This document shows positions 9,024-18,547 of a stretch of DNA of 64,000 nt, in pieces. Under the pieces are notes generated by a model. The model was not told the DNA's origin. It ran no database searches and saw only the letters and a list, made by a program, of their open reading frames with translations. Each line of letters opens with the position of its first letter. Position 1 is the stretch's first letter. The DNA is from Vibrio syngnathi. GTDB taxonomy: Bacteria > Pseudomonadota > Gammaproteobacteria > Enterobacterales > Vibrionaceae. The stretch spans positions 992,001 to 1,056,000 of the forward strand of contig NZ_CP017916.1 of NCBI RefSeq assembly GCF_002119525.1. The letters run 5' to 3'. The translations under genes were made by a program, and so were the position numbers.

Positions 9024-9716
9024 TCAGGCATTGGTAACGCGAGCGCGTTCAATAGCTGGTTTTTCTTGTTTGGGCTGTCTAGCTTTAGCTTGGTTGTCGA
9101 TGATATTTTTCAAAGCAATCAAGAAACCAACACCAATAAAGGCACCTGGTGGTAGCAGGGCTAACAAGAAGCTGTTATCAAATTGGAATATCTGAATGCG
9201 CAATACCGAAGCCCAATCACCAAGGAGCAAGTCTGCGCCATCAAATAGGGTTCCGTTACCAATAACCTCACGCATCGCACCCAATACAACCAGTACCGAT
9301 GTCATGCCAAGGCCCATCCAGAAACCATCTTGAGCAGCAGGTAAAACTTCGTTTTTAGAAGCGAAGGCTTCAGCTCTGCCAATGATGATACAGTTGGTTA
9401 CGATCAGTGGGATGAAGATACCCAAAGATAGGTAAAGCCCGTATGCGTAGGCATTCATCAGTAGTTGAACACAGGTTACCAGTGATGCAATGATCATCAC
9501 GAATACTGGAATACGAACTTCTTTTGGCACATGGTTTCGAACCAAAGAGACAGAAACGTTCGAACCGACCAATACAAGCAAGGTAGCAATACCTAAGCCA
9601 AGTGCGTTCGTCACTGTCGAAGAGACAGCCAACAGCGGACACAACCCAAGAAGCTGAACTAGAGCAGGGTTATTGGCCCACATGCCATTTTTAATCAGTG
9701 TTTTATGGTCACTCAT
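9024..9716 (-). CDS. rsxE: Rnf/Rsx electron transport complex subunit E
   Basis: An integral membrane subunit (230 residues, six helices) of the Rnf/Rsx NADH:ferredoxin oxidoreductase, paralogous to RsxA and to NqrD. The beginning ([26 protein letters not shown]) is typical, including the conserved intramembrane cysteine. The C-terminal tail is short and charged. Its ATG overlaps the rsxG stop codon (TAATG), so translation is coupled. Confidence 0.96.
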   Translation of the reverse strand: MSDHKTLIKNGMWANNPALVQLLGLCPLLAVSSTVTNALGLGIATLLVLVGSNVSVSLVRNHVPKEVRIPVFVMIIASLVTCVQLLMNAYAYGLYLSLGIFIPLIVTNCIIIGRAEAFASKNEVLPAAQDGFWMGLGMTSVLVVLGAMREVIGNGTLFDGADLLLGDWASVLRIQIFQFDNSFLLALLPPGAFIGVGFLIALKNIIDNQAKARQPKQEKPAIERARVTNA

Positions 9717-10345
9717 TATTCACCACCACAATTTAGAGGTTGAGCAAGCAATGCTTGGTTGTTTTGGTTAACGTACTGTACCGCCTGTTTGACGGACTTA
9801 ACGACCGCTCTTGGTGTGATGGTCGCGCCAGTAAACTGGTCAAAGTCACCACCATCTTTGCGAACTTTCCAGCGATCAAGATTCGACTCGGTTACTTGTT
9901 TACCTGCAAAAGAGAGTATCCAATCACTCACTCGAAGGTCAATCTTATCGCCTAACCCCGGAGTTTCCCTGTGGGAAAGCACACGTGTACCCAAAATGGT
10001 ACCGTCAATTTTCATCCCAACAATTACTTTTATTGCACCATTGTAGCCATCAGGAGCAATGGCTTCGATCGCAATCGCACTCGGTTCACCGTTGAGTGTA
10101 GCAATATAAGCCGGCATTGCTTGTTCTGTTCCAAGCTCCTCAGCTTCCACCAAAGTACAAGCTGAAAACAGCTCGTTGTCATGAAGATTGTGCGGGATCA
10201 CTTGGTTAAGCACAGACAGTAACTGAGCCTGTTCTTGCTGCTTAATCTGGTCTTTGGTCAGGTAGTGAGTTACCGCGACCAAACCTGTAGAAGCACACGC
10301 AAAAATCGCGAGTACAAGGCCGTTTTTCTTAATTGCATTTAGCAT
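9716..10345 (-). CDS. rsxG: Rnf/Rsx electron transport complex subunit G
   Basis: A 209-residue subunit with one N-terminal membrane helix (residues 9-27) and a periplasmic FMN-binding domain. The flavinylation motif is TGATITP, with the threonine taking covalent FMN. The [12 protein letters not shown] segment is conserved in RnfG/NqrC. It is encoded 12 bases after rsxD and overlaps rsxE. Confidence 0.95.
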   Translation of the reverse strand: MLNAIKKNGLVLAIFACASTGLVAVTHYLTKDQIKQQEQAQLLSVLNQVIPHNLHDNELFSACTLVEAEELGTEQAMPAYIATLNGEPSAIAIEAIAPDGYNGAIKVIVGMKIDGTILGTRVLSHRETPGLGDKIDLRVSDWILSFAGKQVTESNLDRWKVRKDGGDFDQFTGATITPRAVVKSVKQAVQYVNQNNQALLAQPLNCGGE

Positions 10346-10357
10346 GGTATCCGCTCC

Positions 10358-11404
10358 TTAGTGGCCGTATGTACGAGGTTTGGTGTAGTAGTCAATCAGT
10401 GGAACACACATGTTGGCTAACAATACAGCAAACGCCACGCCATCAGGGAAGCCACCCCAACTGCGGATAATAAAGACTAACCCGCCGATCAGCGCACCAA
10501 ATACCAAGCGACCTTTCACTGTCGTCGAGGCTGAAACCGGATCGGTTGCAATGAAGAATGCACCAAGCATGGTTGCGCCAGACAATAGGTGAATGGTTGG
10601 CGAAGCGGTTTCACCTGGCGTTAAGATTAAGAATACCAGGCTAAACAGCGCAAGGCTGCCGATGAAAGCTACCGGAATATGCCATTGAATCACACGTTGC
10701 TTAATCAACACTAGGCCACCAACAAGGTAAGCAAGGTTTACCCATTCCCAACCCACGCCAGCTAACCAGCTGAATTGAGGTTGAGACAGAGCTTCAGAAG
10801 CTGTGTTACCTGCCGTTAATGCGGTTTTGAAGGCATCGAGTGGCGTCGCCATAGTGGTGCCATCAATACCAAGACGAGCTTGTTGTAGAGATAAACCTTC
10901 ATTATTGAAACCAGTAAAGATCATCAAGAAGGAGTCAACAAAGCTTGTTGCTTCAGCGGTTAAGCTGGTCGGCGCATTCCAACTGGTCATTTGAACTGGG
11001 AATGAGATCAGCAAAACAACGTAAGCAACCATCGCTGGATTAAATGGATTTTGTCCAAGGCCGCCATATAGGTGCTTAGCGATGACAATAGCAAAGAACA
11101 TACCTATCACTAGAATCCACCACGGAGAGTGTGGGGGAATCGCGACACTGAGTAGCCAAGCGGTCACAACAGCGCTGTAATCACGCAATGCCATCACTGG
11201 CGGACGCTTTCTTAACAGCATTACAGCGGCTTCAAAGGTAACAGCAAGTGCAATAGCAAATACTAACTGGATGAGTGTACCCCATCCAAAGAAGTAGGTT
11301 TGAGCTAGTAGACCTGGCAATGCACAAATAGCGACCCATTTCATGAGATCTGGGGTACTTCTACGATTGTGCGCGTGCGGTGAGCTGGCGATAAAGAAGG
11401 CCAC
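10358..11404 (-). CDS. rsxD: Rnf/Rsx electron transport complex subunit D
   Basis: A 348-residue membrane subunit related to NqrB, with about nine helices. The conserved [10 protein letters not shown] holds the threonine for covalent [15 protein letters not shown] is a further family motif. The start is a GTG at 11404 that overlaps the rsxC stop (TAGTG), giving [10 protein letters not shown]. Confidence 0.95.
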   Translation of the reverse strand: MAFFIASSPHAHNRRSTPDLMKWVAICALPGLLAQTYFFGWGTLIQLVFAIALAVTFEAAVMLLRKRPPVMALRDYSAVVTAWLLSVAIPPHSPWWILVIGMFFAIVIAKHLYGGLGQNPFNPAMVAYVVLLISFPVQMTSWNAPTSLTAEATSFVDSFLMIFTGFNNEGLSLQQARLGIDGTTMATPLDAFKTALTAGNTASEALSQPQFSWLAGVGWEWVNLAYLVGGLVLIKQRVIQWHIPVAFIGSLALFSLVFLILTPGETASPTIHLLSGATMLGAFFIATDPVSASTTVKGRLVFGALIGGLVFIIRSWGGFPDGVAFAVLLANMCVPLIDYYTKPRTYGH

Positions 11405-13944
11405 TACTCTTTCTCCTCATTATTCTTTTTGTCTTGCTCTTGCTGCGCCTTTCTTGCTTTAGCACGAGCAATTGCGGCAGCAACAGCTGCTTTTTTAGGA
11501 TCGACTGGTTCTGATCGAATCTCAGCTTCCACTTCAATTTCAACTACAGCTTCAGGAGCGGTTGCTTCTGCTTCGACCTGCTTAGCTTGCTGTGCTTTCT
11601 TCGCTTTAGCGCGAGCTATTGCAGCGGCAACGGCAGCTTTTTTAGGATCGACGGGCTCTGATTGAATTTCAGCTTCAACTTCAATCACTGGCTCAGGAGT
11701 TTCTGCTGTTTGGTCTTGCTTAGCTTGCTGTGCTTTCTTGGCTTTAGCTCGAGCAATAGCGGCAGCAACTGCATCTTTCTTAGCGTCACCTGAGCTTGCA
11801 GCTGGAGCTTCAGAAGCTGATTCTGTTTGCTGTGCTTTCTTGGCTTTAGCGCGAGCAATGGCCGCAGCGACCGCGTCTTTCTTAGCGTCACCTGATTTTT
11901 CAACCGGAGCTTCAGAAGCTGATTCTGTTTGCTGTGCTTTCTTGGCTTTGGCGCGAGCTATTGCAGCAGCGACTGCGTCTTTCTTAGCGTCACCTGAGCT
12001 TGCAGCTGGAGCTTCAGAAGCTGATTCTGTTTGCTGTGCTTTCTTGGCTTTAGCGCGAGCAATGGCCGCAGCGACCGCGTCTTTCTTAGCATCACCAGAT
12101 TTTTCAGTCGGAGCTTCAGAAGCTGATTCTGTTTGCTGTGCTTTCTTGGCTTTAGCGCGAGCAATGGCCGCAGCGACTGCGTCTTTCTTAGCATCACCAG
12201 AGCTTTCTGCAGGAGTATCAGTTGCTGCTTGTTGCGCCTTGCGCTCTCGAGCTTGACGCTTACGTTCTTCACGCAGTTTAGACATTTCTGAATTGTCTGG
12301 TTCAGCGCCATCGGCTTTTTGAGCCGCAGCTTGTTTTGCTTTTGCCTTGGCAATCGCAGCAGCAACCGCAGGTTTTACTGCTGGTTCCGCATTAGGTGTT
12401 TGGTCTGCCGCTGCTTTTTGCGCTTTAACGCGAGCAATAGCAGCTGCTATTGCATCATCACCATCCGCAGATTTCATATCTTTACGACGGTTGTCAGCGG
12501 CTTTCTTAAAGCGGTTTTCACGTTCTGCTTTGTCACGCTCCATACGAGCGTTTTTCTCTTCGAAACGAATCTTGGCGCGCTCTGCAGCTGTCGCTTCGTC
12601 TTTTCTTGTTTTGATTTCGGCTTTCGCTTGGCGATAGTACTGAACAAGAGGGATTTCACTTGGGCAGACAAACGCACAAGCACCACATTCAATACAGTCT
12701 TTAATATTCAGCTCTTCACACTTATCCAACTCGTTGGCTTTCGCATGCCATTGCAGTTGTTGAGGAAGTAGAGACGCAGGACAAGCTTCAGCACACGCGC
12801 TGCAACGAATACATTCCATCTCGTAAGTGCTTGGTGAGATCTCACGACGCGTTGGCGCTAAAATACAGTTCGACGTTTTGGTGATTGGCACATTGGCATG
12901 CGGCAAGGTAAAACCCATCATCGGGCCGCCCAAAATTAAACGCGGCAGTTTTTTATCTGCTTTGTAGCCAAACTCTTCAAGTAACTCATGTACTGGTGTG
13001 CCTAATAGTGCCCAAACGTTACGAGGTTGCTTAAAGGTTTTACCGGTTAATGTCACAACGCGGTTAACCACAGGTTCGCCGTCAATTACCGCTCGCTTAA
13101 TCGAGTAAAGAGAACCGACGTTCTGAACCAAAACACTAATGTCTGCAGGGATGCCGCCAGCTGGAACCTCTTTGTTGGTGAGGATCTTGATAAGTTGCTT
13201 CTCACCACCAGAAGGGTATTTAGTTGGGATAACACGAATGACGATATCTTTGTCTTTTGCTGCAATCTCAAGTGCTTTTATCGCGTCGGGCTTGTTGTCT
13301 TCAATACCAATCACGGTCAGTTTTGGTTGAAGGATGTGTTCAACCACTTCGATGCCTTTTAGTACTTCTTCGGCATGTTCTTGAAGCAACTTGTCATCAG
13401 AGGTGATGTAAGGTTCACACTCAGCAGCGTTGACGATCAAAATGTCGGTACGGCCAAGGCCTGACTGAAGCTTTTTCGCGGTAGGGAAGCCTGCACCGCC
13501 CATGCCTGAAATGCCAGCTTGGCGAATCACATCAAGCAGCTCGTCTGAGGTCTTTGTTGAAAAGTCTTCAACTGGGTGTTTTTCAATCCAAGTGTCTAAA
13601 CCGTCAGGTTTAATAACCACACTGAGTTCACTTAAGCCTGAAGGGTGAGCGGTAGTTCTTGGTTCAATAGCGGTAATCACACCCGATGTTGGTGCGTGTA
13701 CTGGCAAGGTAAAACCCGTGTCCAAGGCTGTCAGTTGTTGGCCTTTTAGCACGGTGTCACCCGCAGCAACCAATAAGTTACCTGGCTTACCGATGTGTTG
13801 TTTTACAGGAAGAACGATTTCTTCAGGAAGCCTTGCATGAACGATGTCAGTGGTATTGGACTGTTTCTTGTTTTCAGCAGGGTGCACACCGCCCGGGAAG
13901 TTCCAAATAGAGCCCGTACGAATTTGTTCAATTAAAGAGATCAT
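11404..13944 (-). CDS. rsxC: Rnf/Rsx electron transport complex subunit C, with long repeat tail
   Basis: The peripheral subunit of Rnf/Rsx that binds NADH/FMN and carries two [4Fe-4S] clusters. The first 450 residues are standard: FPGGVHP, the glycine-rich [12 protein letters not shown], and the two ferredoxin motifs [12 protein letters not shown] and [12 protein letters not shown]. Residues from about 480 to the end are a low-complexity Ala/Lys-rich tail built of variants of [16 protein letters not shown] start it at the ATG at 13944 ([11 protein letters not shown]), seven bases after rsxB; the frame is open 12 residues further up. The 846 residues are long for the family because of the tail. 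Confidence 0.95.
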   Translation of the reverse strand: MISLIEQIRTGSIWNFPGGVHPAENKKQSNTTDIVHARLPEEIVLPVKQHIGKPGNLLVAAGDTVLKGQQLTALDTGFTLPVHAPTSGVITAIEPRTTAHPSGLSELSVVIKPDGLDTWIEKHPVEDFSTKTSDELLDVIRQAGISGMGGAGFPTAKKLQSGLGRTDILIVNAAECEPYITSDDKLLQEHAEEVLKGIEVVEHILQPKLTVIGIEDNKPDAIKALEIAAKDKDIVIRVIPTKYPSGGEKQLIKILTNKEVPAGGIPADISVLVQNVGSLYSIKRAVIDGEPVVNRVVTLTGKTFKQPRNVWALLGTPVHELLEEFGYKADKKLPRLILGGPMMGFTLPHANVPITKTSNCILAPTRREISPSTYEMECIRCSACAEACPASLLPQQLQWHAKANELDKCEELNIKDCIECGACAFVCPSEIPLVQYYRQAKAEIKTRKDEATAAERAKIRFEEKNARMERDKAERENRFKKAADNRRKDMKSADGDDAIAAAIARVKAQKAAADQTPNAEPAVKPAVAAAIAKAKAKQAAAQKADGAEPDNSEMSKLREERKRQARERKAQQAATDTPAESSGDAKKDAVAAAIARAKAKKAQQTESASEAPTEKSGDAKKDAVAAAIARAKAKKAQQTESASEAPAASSGDAKKDAVAAAIARAKAKKAQQTESASEAPVEKSGDAKKDAVAAAIARAKAKKAQQTESASEAPAASSGDAKKDAVAAAIARAKAKKAQQAKQDQTAETPEPVIEVEAEIQSEPVDPKKAAVAAAIARAKAKKAQQAKQVEAEATAPEAVVEIEVEAEIRSEPVDPKKAAVAAAIARAKARKAQQEQDKKNNEEKE
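11430..12450. repeat. Tandem coding repeats in rsxC, core unit 102 bp
   Basis: Four near-identical 102-bp units start at about 11817, 11919, 12021 and 12123 (34 residues each: [20 protein letters not shown] plus a [10 protein letters not shown] linker). More diverged units on each side bring the number of [14 protein letters not shown] modules to about nine. The period is a multiple of three, so unit gain or loss keeps the frame. Confidence 0.9.
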
Positions 13945-13951
13945 ACTAACC

Positions 13952-14545
13952 CTACGCCTTAGGCTCTGACGCAGTCGCATCAGTTGCTTGGTTAGTGATA
14001 TCTGTAACAGGAATGATGTTCATCTGCCATTTCCAATTTTCAGTCGTTGTTGCCACTGGAATCATTTCGATACAGTCAGTAGGGCACGGTGCGACACATA
14101 GGTCACAGCCTGTACATTCATCTTTGATGACGGTGTGCAGTGCCTTGGTGCCACCAACAATGGCGTCAACAGGACAGGCTTGAATACACTTGGTACAGCC
14201 GATACACATATCTTCATGAATGAAAGCAACGGTTTTTACTTTGTTATCTAAGTCATGAGCGGAGTCTTCAACTTCTACGCCCATTAAATCTGCAAGCTTC
14301 TCAATCGTAGCTTGGCCGCCGGGAGGGCATTTGTTGATCTTATCTCCGTTAGCGATCGCCTCTGCGTATGGGCGACAGCCAGGGTAGCCACACTGACCAC
14401 ATTGAGTTTGCGGCAATATGGTGTCGATTTGATCAACGATCGGATCAGCTTCTACTTTAAATCGGATAGAAGCAAAGCCTAAGATAGCGCCAAAAACGGC
14501 GGCTAAAACGGCGAGTGCAATGATTGCAATTAAGATGGTACTCAT
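13952..14545 (-). CDS. rsxB: Rnf/Rsx electron transport complex subunit B
   Basis: A 197-residue iron-sulfur subunit with an N-terminal membrane anchor (residues 3-25), a Cys-rich CGQCGYPGC domain, and a double ferredoxin domain ([12 protein letters not shown] and [12 protein letters not shown]). It carries electrons between RsxC and the membrane subunits. It lies between rsxA (two-base gap) and rsxC (seven-base gap). Confidence 0.96.
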   Translation of the reverse strand: MSTILIAIIALAVLAAVFGAILGFASIRFKVEADPIVDQIDTILPQTQCGQCGYPGCRPYAEAIANGDKINKCPPGGQATIEKLADLMGVEVEDSAHDLDNKVKTVAFIHEDMCIGCTKCIQACPVDAIVGGTKALHTVIKDECTGCDLCVAPCPTDCIEMIPVATTTENWKWQMNIIPVTDITNQATDATASEPKA

Positions 14546-14547
14546 GC

Positions 14548-15126
14548 TTACTTCACCAACCCAGTAAAGCCCATAAATGCCAGAGACATTAGGCCTGCTG
14601 TGATCATCGCAATCGATGCGCCTTTGAAGGGCATTGGAACATCAGCAACCGCAATACGTTCACGCATCGCAGCAAATAGGATCAGAACAAGAGAGAAACC
14701 AACAGCCGCGCCGAAACCATAGATGATCGACTGAATGAAGTTGTGGTTTTCATTGATGTTCAGAAGTGCCACACCTAATACCGCACAGTTGGTGGTGATA
14801 AGAGGCAGAAAGATACCCAATAGGCGATAAAGGGTAGGGCTGGTTTTGTGAACGACCATTTCCGTAAATTGAACAACTACCGCGATAACCAAGATAAAGC
14901 TCATGGTACGCAGGTATTCAATACCCAGAGGGGTAAGGATGTAGGTTTCTACTAGGTATGCAGATACCGACGCTAACGTCAGAACGAAAGTCGTCGCGAG
15001 GCCCATGCCAATCGCAGTCTCCAGTTTCTTGGAGACTCCCATGAAAGGACATAGCCCTAAAAATTTCACTAGCACAAAGTTATTGACCAGCACTGTGCCA
15101 ACCAACAACAAAAGGTATTCGGTCAT
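14548..15126 (-). CDS. rsxA: Rnf/Rsx electron transport complex subunit A
   Basis: The first gene of the rsx cluster. It is 192 residues with six membrane helices and is related to NqrE. The conserved [17 protein letters not shown] near the start and [12 protein letters not shown] contribute the intramembrane cysteines. The upstream region (15127-15457) should contain the operon promoter, but I do not see an unmistakable one. Confidence 0.96.
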   Translation of the reverse strand: MTEYLLLLVGTVLVNNFVLVKFLGLCPFMGVSKKLETAIGMGLATTFVLTLASVSAYLVETYILTPLGIEYLRTMSFILVIAVVVQFTEMVVHKTSPTLYRLLGIFLPLITTNCAVLGVALLNINENHNFIQSIIYGFGAAVGFSLVLILFAAMRERIAVADVPMPFKGASIAMITAGLMSLAFMGFTGLVK

Positions 15127-15456
15127 AATGGATTAATTCTTGAGATTCCGATCCCGATATTATCCTGCTTTGCTTACCTAATAACAACCAAGGATCACTA
15201 GGGATTTAGACACTTGGTGAAAAAAACATCAGGTAATCGATTGATTATTAAAGTTACCGTAAGTATAGACGGCCAATTTTTACTTCGTGAGACAAGTTTG
15301 TAGGAGTAGTTGAATTGGATCTTTCATAAGATCATTCTTGAATTGAGCTCGATTTGCTTCCTAAGAATAGGGTCATATTTGTGGATTTTGGTGCTCAGAA
15401 CTATCAAAAAGAGAAGGAAAGCTGCGAGTCGAATACATTCCCAAACCGCTAAAACG
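15127..15456. other. Non-coding spacer upstream of rsxA
   Basis: About 330 bases without a credible gene between rsxA and the tRNA-linked terminator. It is AT-rich, with a small GATC-flanked repeat near 15330. The rsx promoter is presumably here, but I see no clear regulatory motif. Confidence 0.4.
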
Positions 15457-15484
15457 CAAAAAGCCGCATCGAGTGATGCGGCTT
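15457..15484 (-). terminator. Terminator following the tRNA remnant
   Basis: AAGCCGCATC (15461-15470) pairs with GATGCGGCTT (15475-15484) around GAGT. A run of A on the plus strand gives U on the minus strand. Confidence 0.8.
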
Positions 15485-15493
15485 CTTTAAATT

Positions 15494-15530
15494 TGGCCCC
15501 CTTGTCGAGACTTGAACGCGGGCGGCTAGG
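15494..15530 (-). pseudogene. 3' fragment of a tRNA gene
   Basis: On the minus strand the segment ends in a CCA after a run of G, and carries a T-loop TTCAAGT as in the intact tRNA-Asn next to it. The T stem is damaged (about 3 of 5 pairs), and the anticodon and D arms are absent. It is followed by its own terminator. Confidence 0.65.
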
Positions 15531-15573
15531 TTTGTGACATTAACTTGGAACAAGTTAGTCGCAGTTATATACG

Positions 15574-15605
15574 AAAAAAGCCCAATCTTTCGATTGAGCT
15601 TTTTT
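15574..15605 (-). terminator. Terminator of tRNA-Asn
   Basis: A stem of caatc/gattg with a TTTC loop, extended by gc and A/T pairs across one mismatch, ends in TTTTTT on both strands. It is eight bases from the tRNA 3' end. Confidence 0.75.
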
Positions 15606-15612
15606 CTGAATT

Positions 15613-15688
15613 TGGCTCCCCTTGCAAGACTTGAACTTGCGACATACGGATTAACAGTCCGCCGTTCTACCAACTGAACTAAAGGGGA
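15613..15688 (-). tRNA. tRNA-Asn (GTT)
   Basis: A 76-base cloverleaf including an encoded CCA. The acceptor stem begins TCCCCTT and closes with AAGGGGA. The anticodon loop reads CTGTTAA with anticodon GTT. The T loop is TTCAAGT, and the D loop contains AGTTCAGTTGGTAGA. The sequence is close to that of E. coli tRNA-Asn. Confidence 0.97.
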
Positions 15689-16162
15689 ATTGCTTGTTAG
15701 CGACGCGAATTTTAATAAGACTCCTATTTTCTGTCAATAAAAAATAGCAGAAAAAAATAAGATAAAAAACTTTACTTTCTTGAACGCCTTATCAGATTTA
15801 GCTTTGCTTTAGTTATCCACCAAAATTGTGGATAAGTGTGTGCGTGAAACTTTAACAACAATCATTGGGATAAATCTGGAAATGTGAAAATCTGCAGTAA
15901 CGTGATGTATTTAAACGGCTAATGTCGAAATATCACGATTGTATAACTTTTTAAGATTATAAAATAAACAGTAAAACAAGTGCTATTTTTAGATTTTTTG
16001 GGGAAAAGTAGTGGATTAAAAATCGAGTAATTTAGCTGAAGAGATCTTGCAGGGGCACGGATAATACCAAGTTCCAAAAATAAAAGCTATAACTGATATC
16101 TAATCTTAAGATGCATTTCTCTAGATAATAGTTGCAACGACACTCCTCCTAGAGTGACAATG
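15689..16162. other. AT-rich spacer between tRNA-Asn and uvrB
   Basis: About 470 bases with no plausible gene. It should hold the tRNA promoter (right of 15688, minus strand) and part of the uvrB promoter. I see no repeat or RNA structure worth calling. Confidence 0.4.
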
Positions 16163-16182
16163 ACCTGATTAAATAAACAGTA
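16163..16182 (+). promoter_or_regulatory. LexA box upstream of uvrB
   Basis: CTGATTAAATAAACAG (16165-16180) has the CTG-N10-CAG frame and AT-rich centre of an SOS box, flanked by TA on the right. It lies 18 bases before the uvrB start codon. uvrB is a classical LexA target. Confidence 0.75.
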
Positions 16183-16197
16183 TGGAAATGGCGACCT

Positions 16198-18228
16198 ATG
16201 AGTAAACTCTTTGACTTGGTATCGGACTACAGTCCGTCCGGTGACCAGCCGACGGCGATAACCAAATTACTAGATGGACTAGATTCTGGTTTGGCACATC
16301 AAACTCTATTAGGGGTAACGGGCTCTGGTAAAACATTTACCCTTGCCAACGTCATTTCTCAATCTCAAAGACCTGCAATATTGTTAGCGCCTAATAAGAC
16401 ACTGGCAGCTCAACTTTATGGCGAGATGAAGTCATTTTTTCCAAATAATGCCGTTGAGTACTTCGTTTCTTACTACGATTACTACCAGCCTGAAGCGTAT
16501 GTACCGACCACAGACACATTCATTGAGAAAGATGCGTCGGTGAATGCTCATATCGAACAGATGAGACTTTCGGCGACCAAGGCCTTATTGGAGCGAAAAG
16601 ACGCCATCATTGTGGCTTCTGTATCGGCTATCTATGGTCTTGGTGATCCTAAGTCTTATTTGAAAATGATGCTTCACTTGAGTCGTGGTGAGGTTATGGA
16701 TCAGCGTGATATTTTGCGCCGTTTGGCGGAGCTGCAATATTCAAGAAACGACGTCGCATTTGAACGTGGTCAGTTTCGCGTGCGCGGTGAAGTGATTGAT
16801 GTTTTCCCGGCTGAATCTGATCAAGATGCGGTTAGGATTGAGATGTTCGATGACGAAGTCGATTGTATTAGTATCTTTGACCCACTAACTGGTGCAGTTA
16901 AGCAAAGAGATTTACCGCGCTTTACGGTTTATCCAAAAACTCACTATGTAACCCCACGAGAGAAAATCCTTGAGGCGATTGAGAAGATTAAGGATGAGCT
17001 GCGCGATAGGGCTCAATACCTAAAAGATAATAATAAGCTTCTCGAAGAACAGCGTATCTCTCAAAGAACTCAGTTTGATATCGAAATGATGACGGAGCTC
17101 GGTTTCTGCTCGGGTATCGAAAACTACTCTCGCTATTTGAGTGGACGTAATGAAGGTGAAGCACCGCCAACCTTGTTTGATTACTTACCTAATGATGGTC
17201 TGCTGATCATTGATGAGTCGCATGTAACGGTACCGCAAATCGGTGCCATGTATAAAGGTGATCGCTCTCGTAAAGAAACCTTGGTTGAATTTGGTTTCCG
17301 CCTACCTTCGGCATTGGATAACCGTCCAATGAAGTTTGAAGAGTTCGAATCGATCGCTCCTCAGACTATTTTTGTGTCGGCCACGCCGGGTAATTACGAA
17401 ATAGAAAAATCAGACGGCGAGATTGCTGATCAAGTGGTGCGTCCTACTGGTTTGTTAGACCCAATTATCGAAGTAAGGCCTGTCGCGACTCAGGTTGATG
17501 ACCTATTGTCTGAAATCAGAATACGTTCAGCGAAAGAAGAGCGTGTGCTTGTCACTACGCTAACTAAGCGAATGGCAGAGGACTTAACTGAATACCTGAG
17601 TGAGCATGGCGTTAAAGTTCGTTACTTGCACTCAGATATCGATACTGTTGAACGCGTAGAAATTATCAGAGACCTACGTTTGGGCGAGTTTGACGTGTTA
17701 GTGGGTATTAACTTACTTCGAGAAGGTTTGGATATGCCGGAAGTATCGCTGGTGGCGATTCTTGATGCGGACAAAGAGGGCTTCTTACGTTCTGAGCGTT
17801 CTCTTATTCAAACAATTGGTCGTGCGGCACGTAACTTGGAAGGTCGAGCAATTCTATATGGAGACTCAATTACTAAGTCGATGAGAAAAGCGATTGATGA
17901 AACCGACCGCCGCAGAGAGAAACAGCAGGCCTACAACGAAGAGCAAGGTATCACGCCACAAGCACTGAAACGTAATATCAAAGACATTATGGAGTTGGGT
18001 GACCTGACCAAGTCGAAACAGCAGCGCCAGTCAAAACAAGTTCCTCTATCTAAGGTTGCAGAGCCTTCTGAAAGTTATGCGGTGCTTACGCCACAACAGC
18101 TTGATAAAGAGATCAGTAAACTGGAAGCAGCGATGTATCAGCATGCTCAGAATTTGGAATTTGAATTGGCGGCACAGAAGCGCGATGAAATTGAACAACT
18201 AAGAAAACAGTTCATTACCAATAGCTAA
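16198..18228 (+). CDS. uvrB: Excinuclease ABC subunit B
   Basis: A damage-verifying helicase-like subunit of nucleotide excision repair. It is 676 residues, the usual size. The Walker A is [14 protein letters not shown], the beta-hairpin tyrosine region is [13 protein letters not shown], the DEAD-type box is IIDESHV, helicase motif VI is QTIGRAARN, and the C-terminal UVR motif starts near residue 635 ([24 protein letters not shown]). A LexA box precedes it. I see no strong terminator before qrr1's convergent terminator. Confidence 0.98.
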   Translation: MSKLFDLVSDYSPSGDQPTAITKLLDGLDSGLAHQTLLGVTGSGKTFTLANVISQSQRPAILLAPNKTLAAQLYGEMKSFFPNNAVEYFVSYYDYYQPEAYVPTTDTFIEKDASVNAHIEQMRLSATKALLERKDAIIVASVSAIYGLGDPKSYLKMMLHLSRGEVMDQRDILRRLAELQYSRNDVAFERGQFRVRGEVIDVFPAESDQDAVRIEMFDDEVDCISIFDPLTGAVKQRDLPRFTVYPKTHYVTPREKILEAIEKIKDELRDRAQYLKDNNKLLEEQRISQRTQFDIEMMTELGFCSGIENYSRYLSGRNEGEAPPTLFDYLPNDGLLIIDESHVTVPQIGAMYKGDRSRKETLVEFGFRLPSALDNRPMKFEEFESIAPQTIFVSATPGNYEIEKSDGEIADQVVRPTGLLDPIIEVRPVATQVDDLLSEIRIRSAKEERVLVTTLTKRMAEDLTEYLSEHGVKVRYLHSDIDTVERVEIIRDLRLGEFDVLVGINLLREGLDMPEVSLVAILDADKEGFLRSERSLIQTIGRAARNLEGRAILYGDSITKSMRKAIDETDRRREKQQAYNEEQGITPQALKRNIKDIMELGDLTKSKQQRQSKQVPLSKVAEPSESYAVLTPQQLDKEISKLEAAMYQHAQNLEFELAAQKRDEIEQLRKQFITNS

Positions 18229-18301
18229 TTTCACTTCAGCTAATCGCACTTCTTGCGCAAAAAAATTATTCTTGAAAACATAAGAATTGAGAGTGTATTA
18301 G

Positions 18302-18396
18302 ACAAAAAAACAGCCAGTAGGAAACGTTCTACTGGCTTACGTTTGTGAACACTCTGTCCACTAACAACGTCAGTTGGCTAGGTGACCCGAAGGTCA
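18302..18396 (-). ncRNA. qrr1: Quorum-regulatory small RNA Qrr1
   Basis: The minus strand begins with a 5' hairpin TGACC-TTCG-GGTCA, followed by the almost invariant Qrr core CCTAGCCAACTGACGTTGTT, the part that base-pairs with luxR-type and aphA messages with Hfq. It ends in a hairpin (AGCCAGTAG, 18312-18320, with CTACTGGCT, 18329-18337) and a T7 run. The length is about 95 bases. Position +1 is set by the sigma-54 promoter 12 bases upstream, which puts it exactly at the first base of the 5' stem. It is divergent from luxO, as qrr1 is in other vibrios. Confidence 0.95.
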
Positions 18397-18406
18397 TCGA
18401 TACCGC

Positions 18407-18422
18407 TGCATCGTTCGTGCCA
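18407..18422 (-). promoter_or_regulatory. Sigma-54 promoter of qrr1
   Basis: The minus strand reads TGGCACGAACGATGCA, with the -24 GG and -12 GC correctly spaced. LuxO is the expected enhancer-binding activator. Confidence 0.93.
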
Positions 18423-18452
18423 TATAGATAAAGCATTGATTGTTTTAAGCAA

Positions 18453-18490
18453 GCAAATTAACCACAATATTTATATTGTGGTTAATTTGC
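18453..18490. repeat. Perfect 18-bp-arm palindrome between qrr1 and luxO
   Basis: The arm 18453-18470 (starting GCAAATTAACCACAATAT) is repeated as an exact inverted copy at 18473-18490 around a two-base centre (TT). The centre is about 75 bases upstream of the qrr1 start and about 53 upstream of the likely luxO start. No T run follows on either strand, so it is not a terminator. It is probably an operator or a DNA structural element; the binding protein is unknown. Confidence 0.9.
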
Positions 18491-18499
18491 ATAATGCAA
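18487..18499. promoter_or_regulatory. LuxO binding site
   Basis: TTGCATAATGCAA matches the known LuxO operator form TTGCA-W3-TGCAA exactly. It is about 97 bases upstream of the qrr1 start, a normal enhancer distance. It also overlaps the -35 area of luxO and the right end of the palindrome. Confidence 0.82.
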
Positions 18500-18512
18500 A
18501 GCGGAATGCGAT

Positions 18513-18518
18513 TATAAT
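18513..18518 (+). promoter_or_regulatory. -10 element of luxO promoter
   Basis: A perfect TATAAT lies 29 bases before the luxO ATG, with predicted start near 18525. No good -35 hexamer is seen at 16-18 bases; the LuxO box occupies that place. Confidence 0.6.
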
Positions 18519-18547
18519 AAGAAATGCAAATTATAAATGGCTAGGAT

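Noticed and set aside
11817..12224. Regularly spaced repeats that might suggest a CRISPR array
   Set aside because: The units are directly contiguous, coding, and all in the rsxC frame, with no unique spacers.
11738..12256. 172-codon open frame on the plus strand opposite rsxC
   Set aside because: It is a by-product of the 102-bp repeats: the repeated unit has no stop in this frame. It is antisense to a clear rsxC and resembles no protein.
18312..18337. Hairpin after uvrB as the uvrB terminator
   Set aside because: On the plus strand the stem is not followed by T. The T7 run is on the minus side, so it is the qrr1 terminator.
18453..18490. The 38-bp palindrome as an intrinsic terminator or as a LuxR/HapR site
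   Set aside because: No T run follows on either strand, and the core does not fit the TTATTGAT-type LuxR/HapR consensus.
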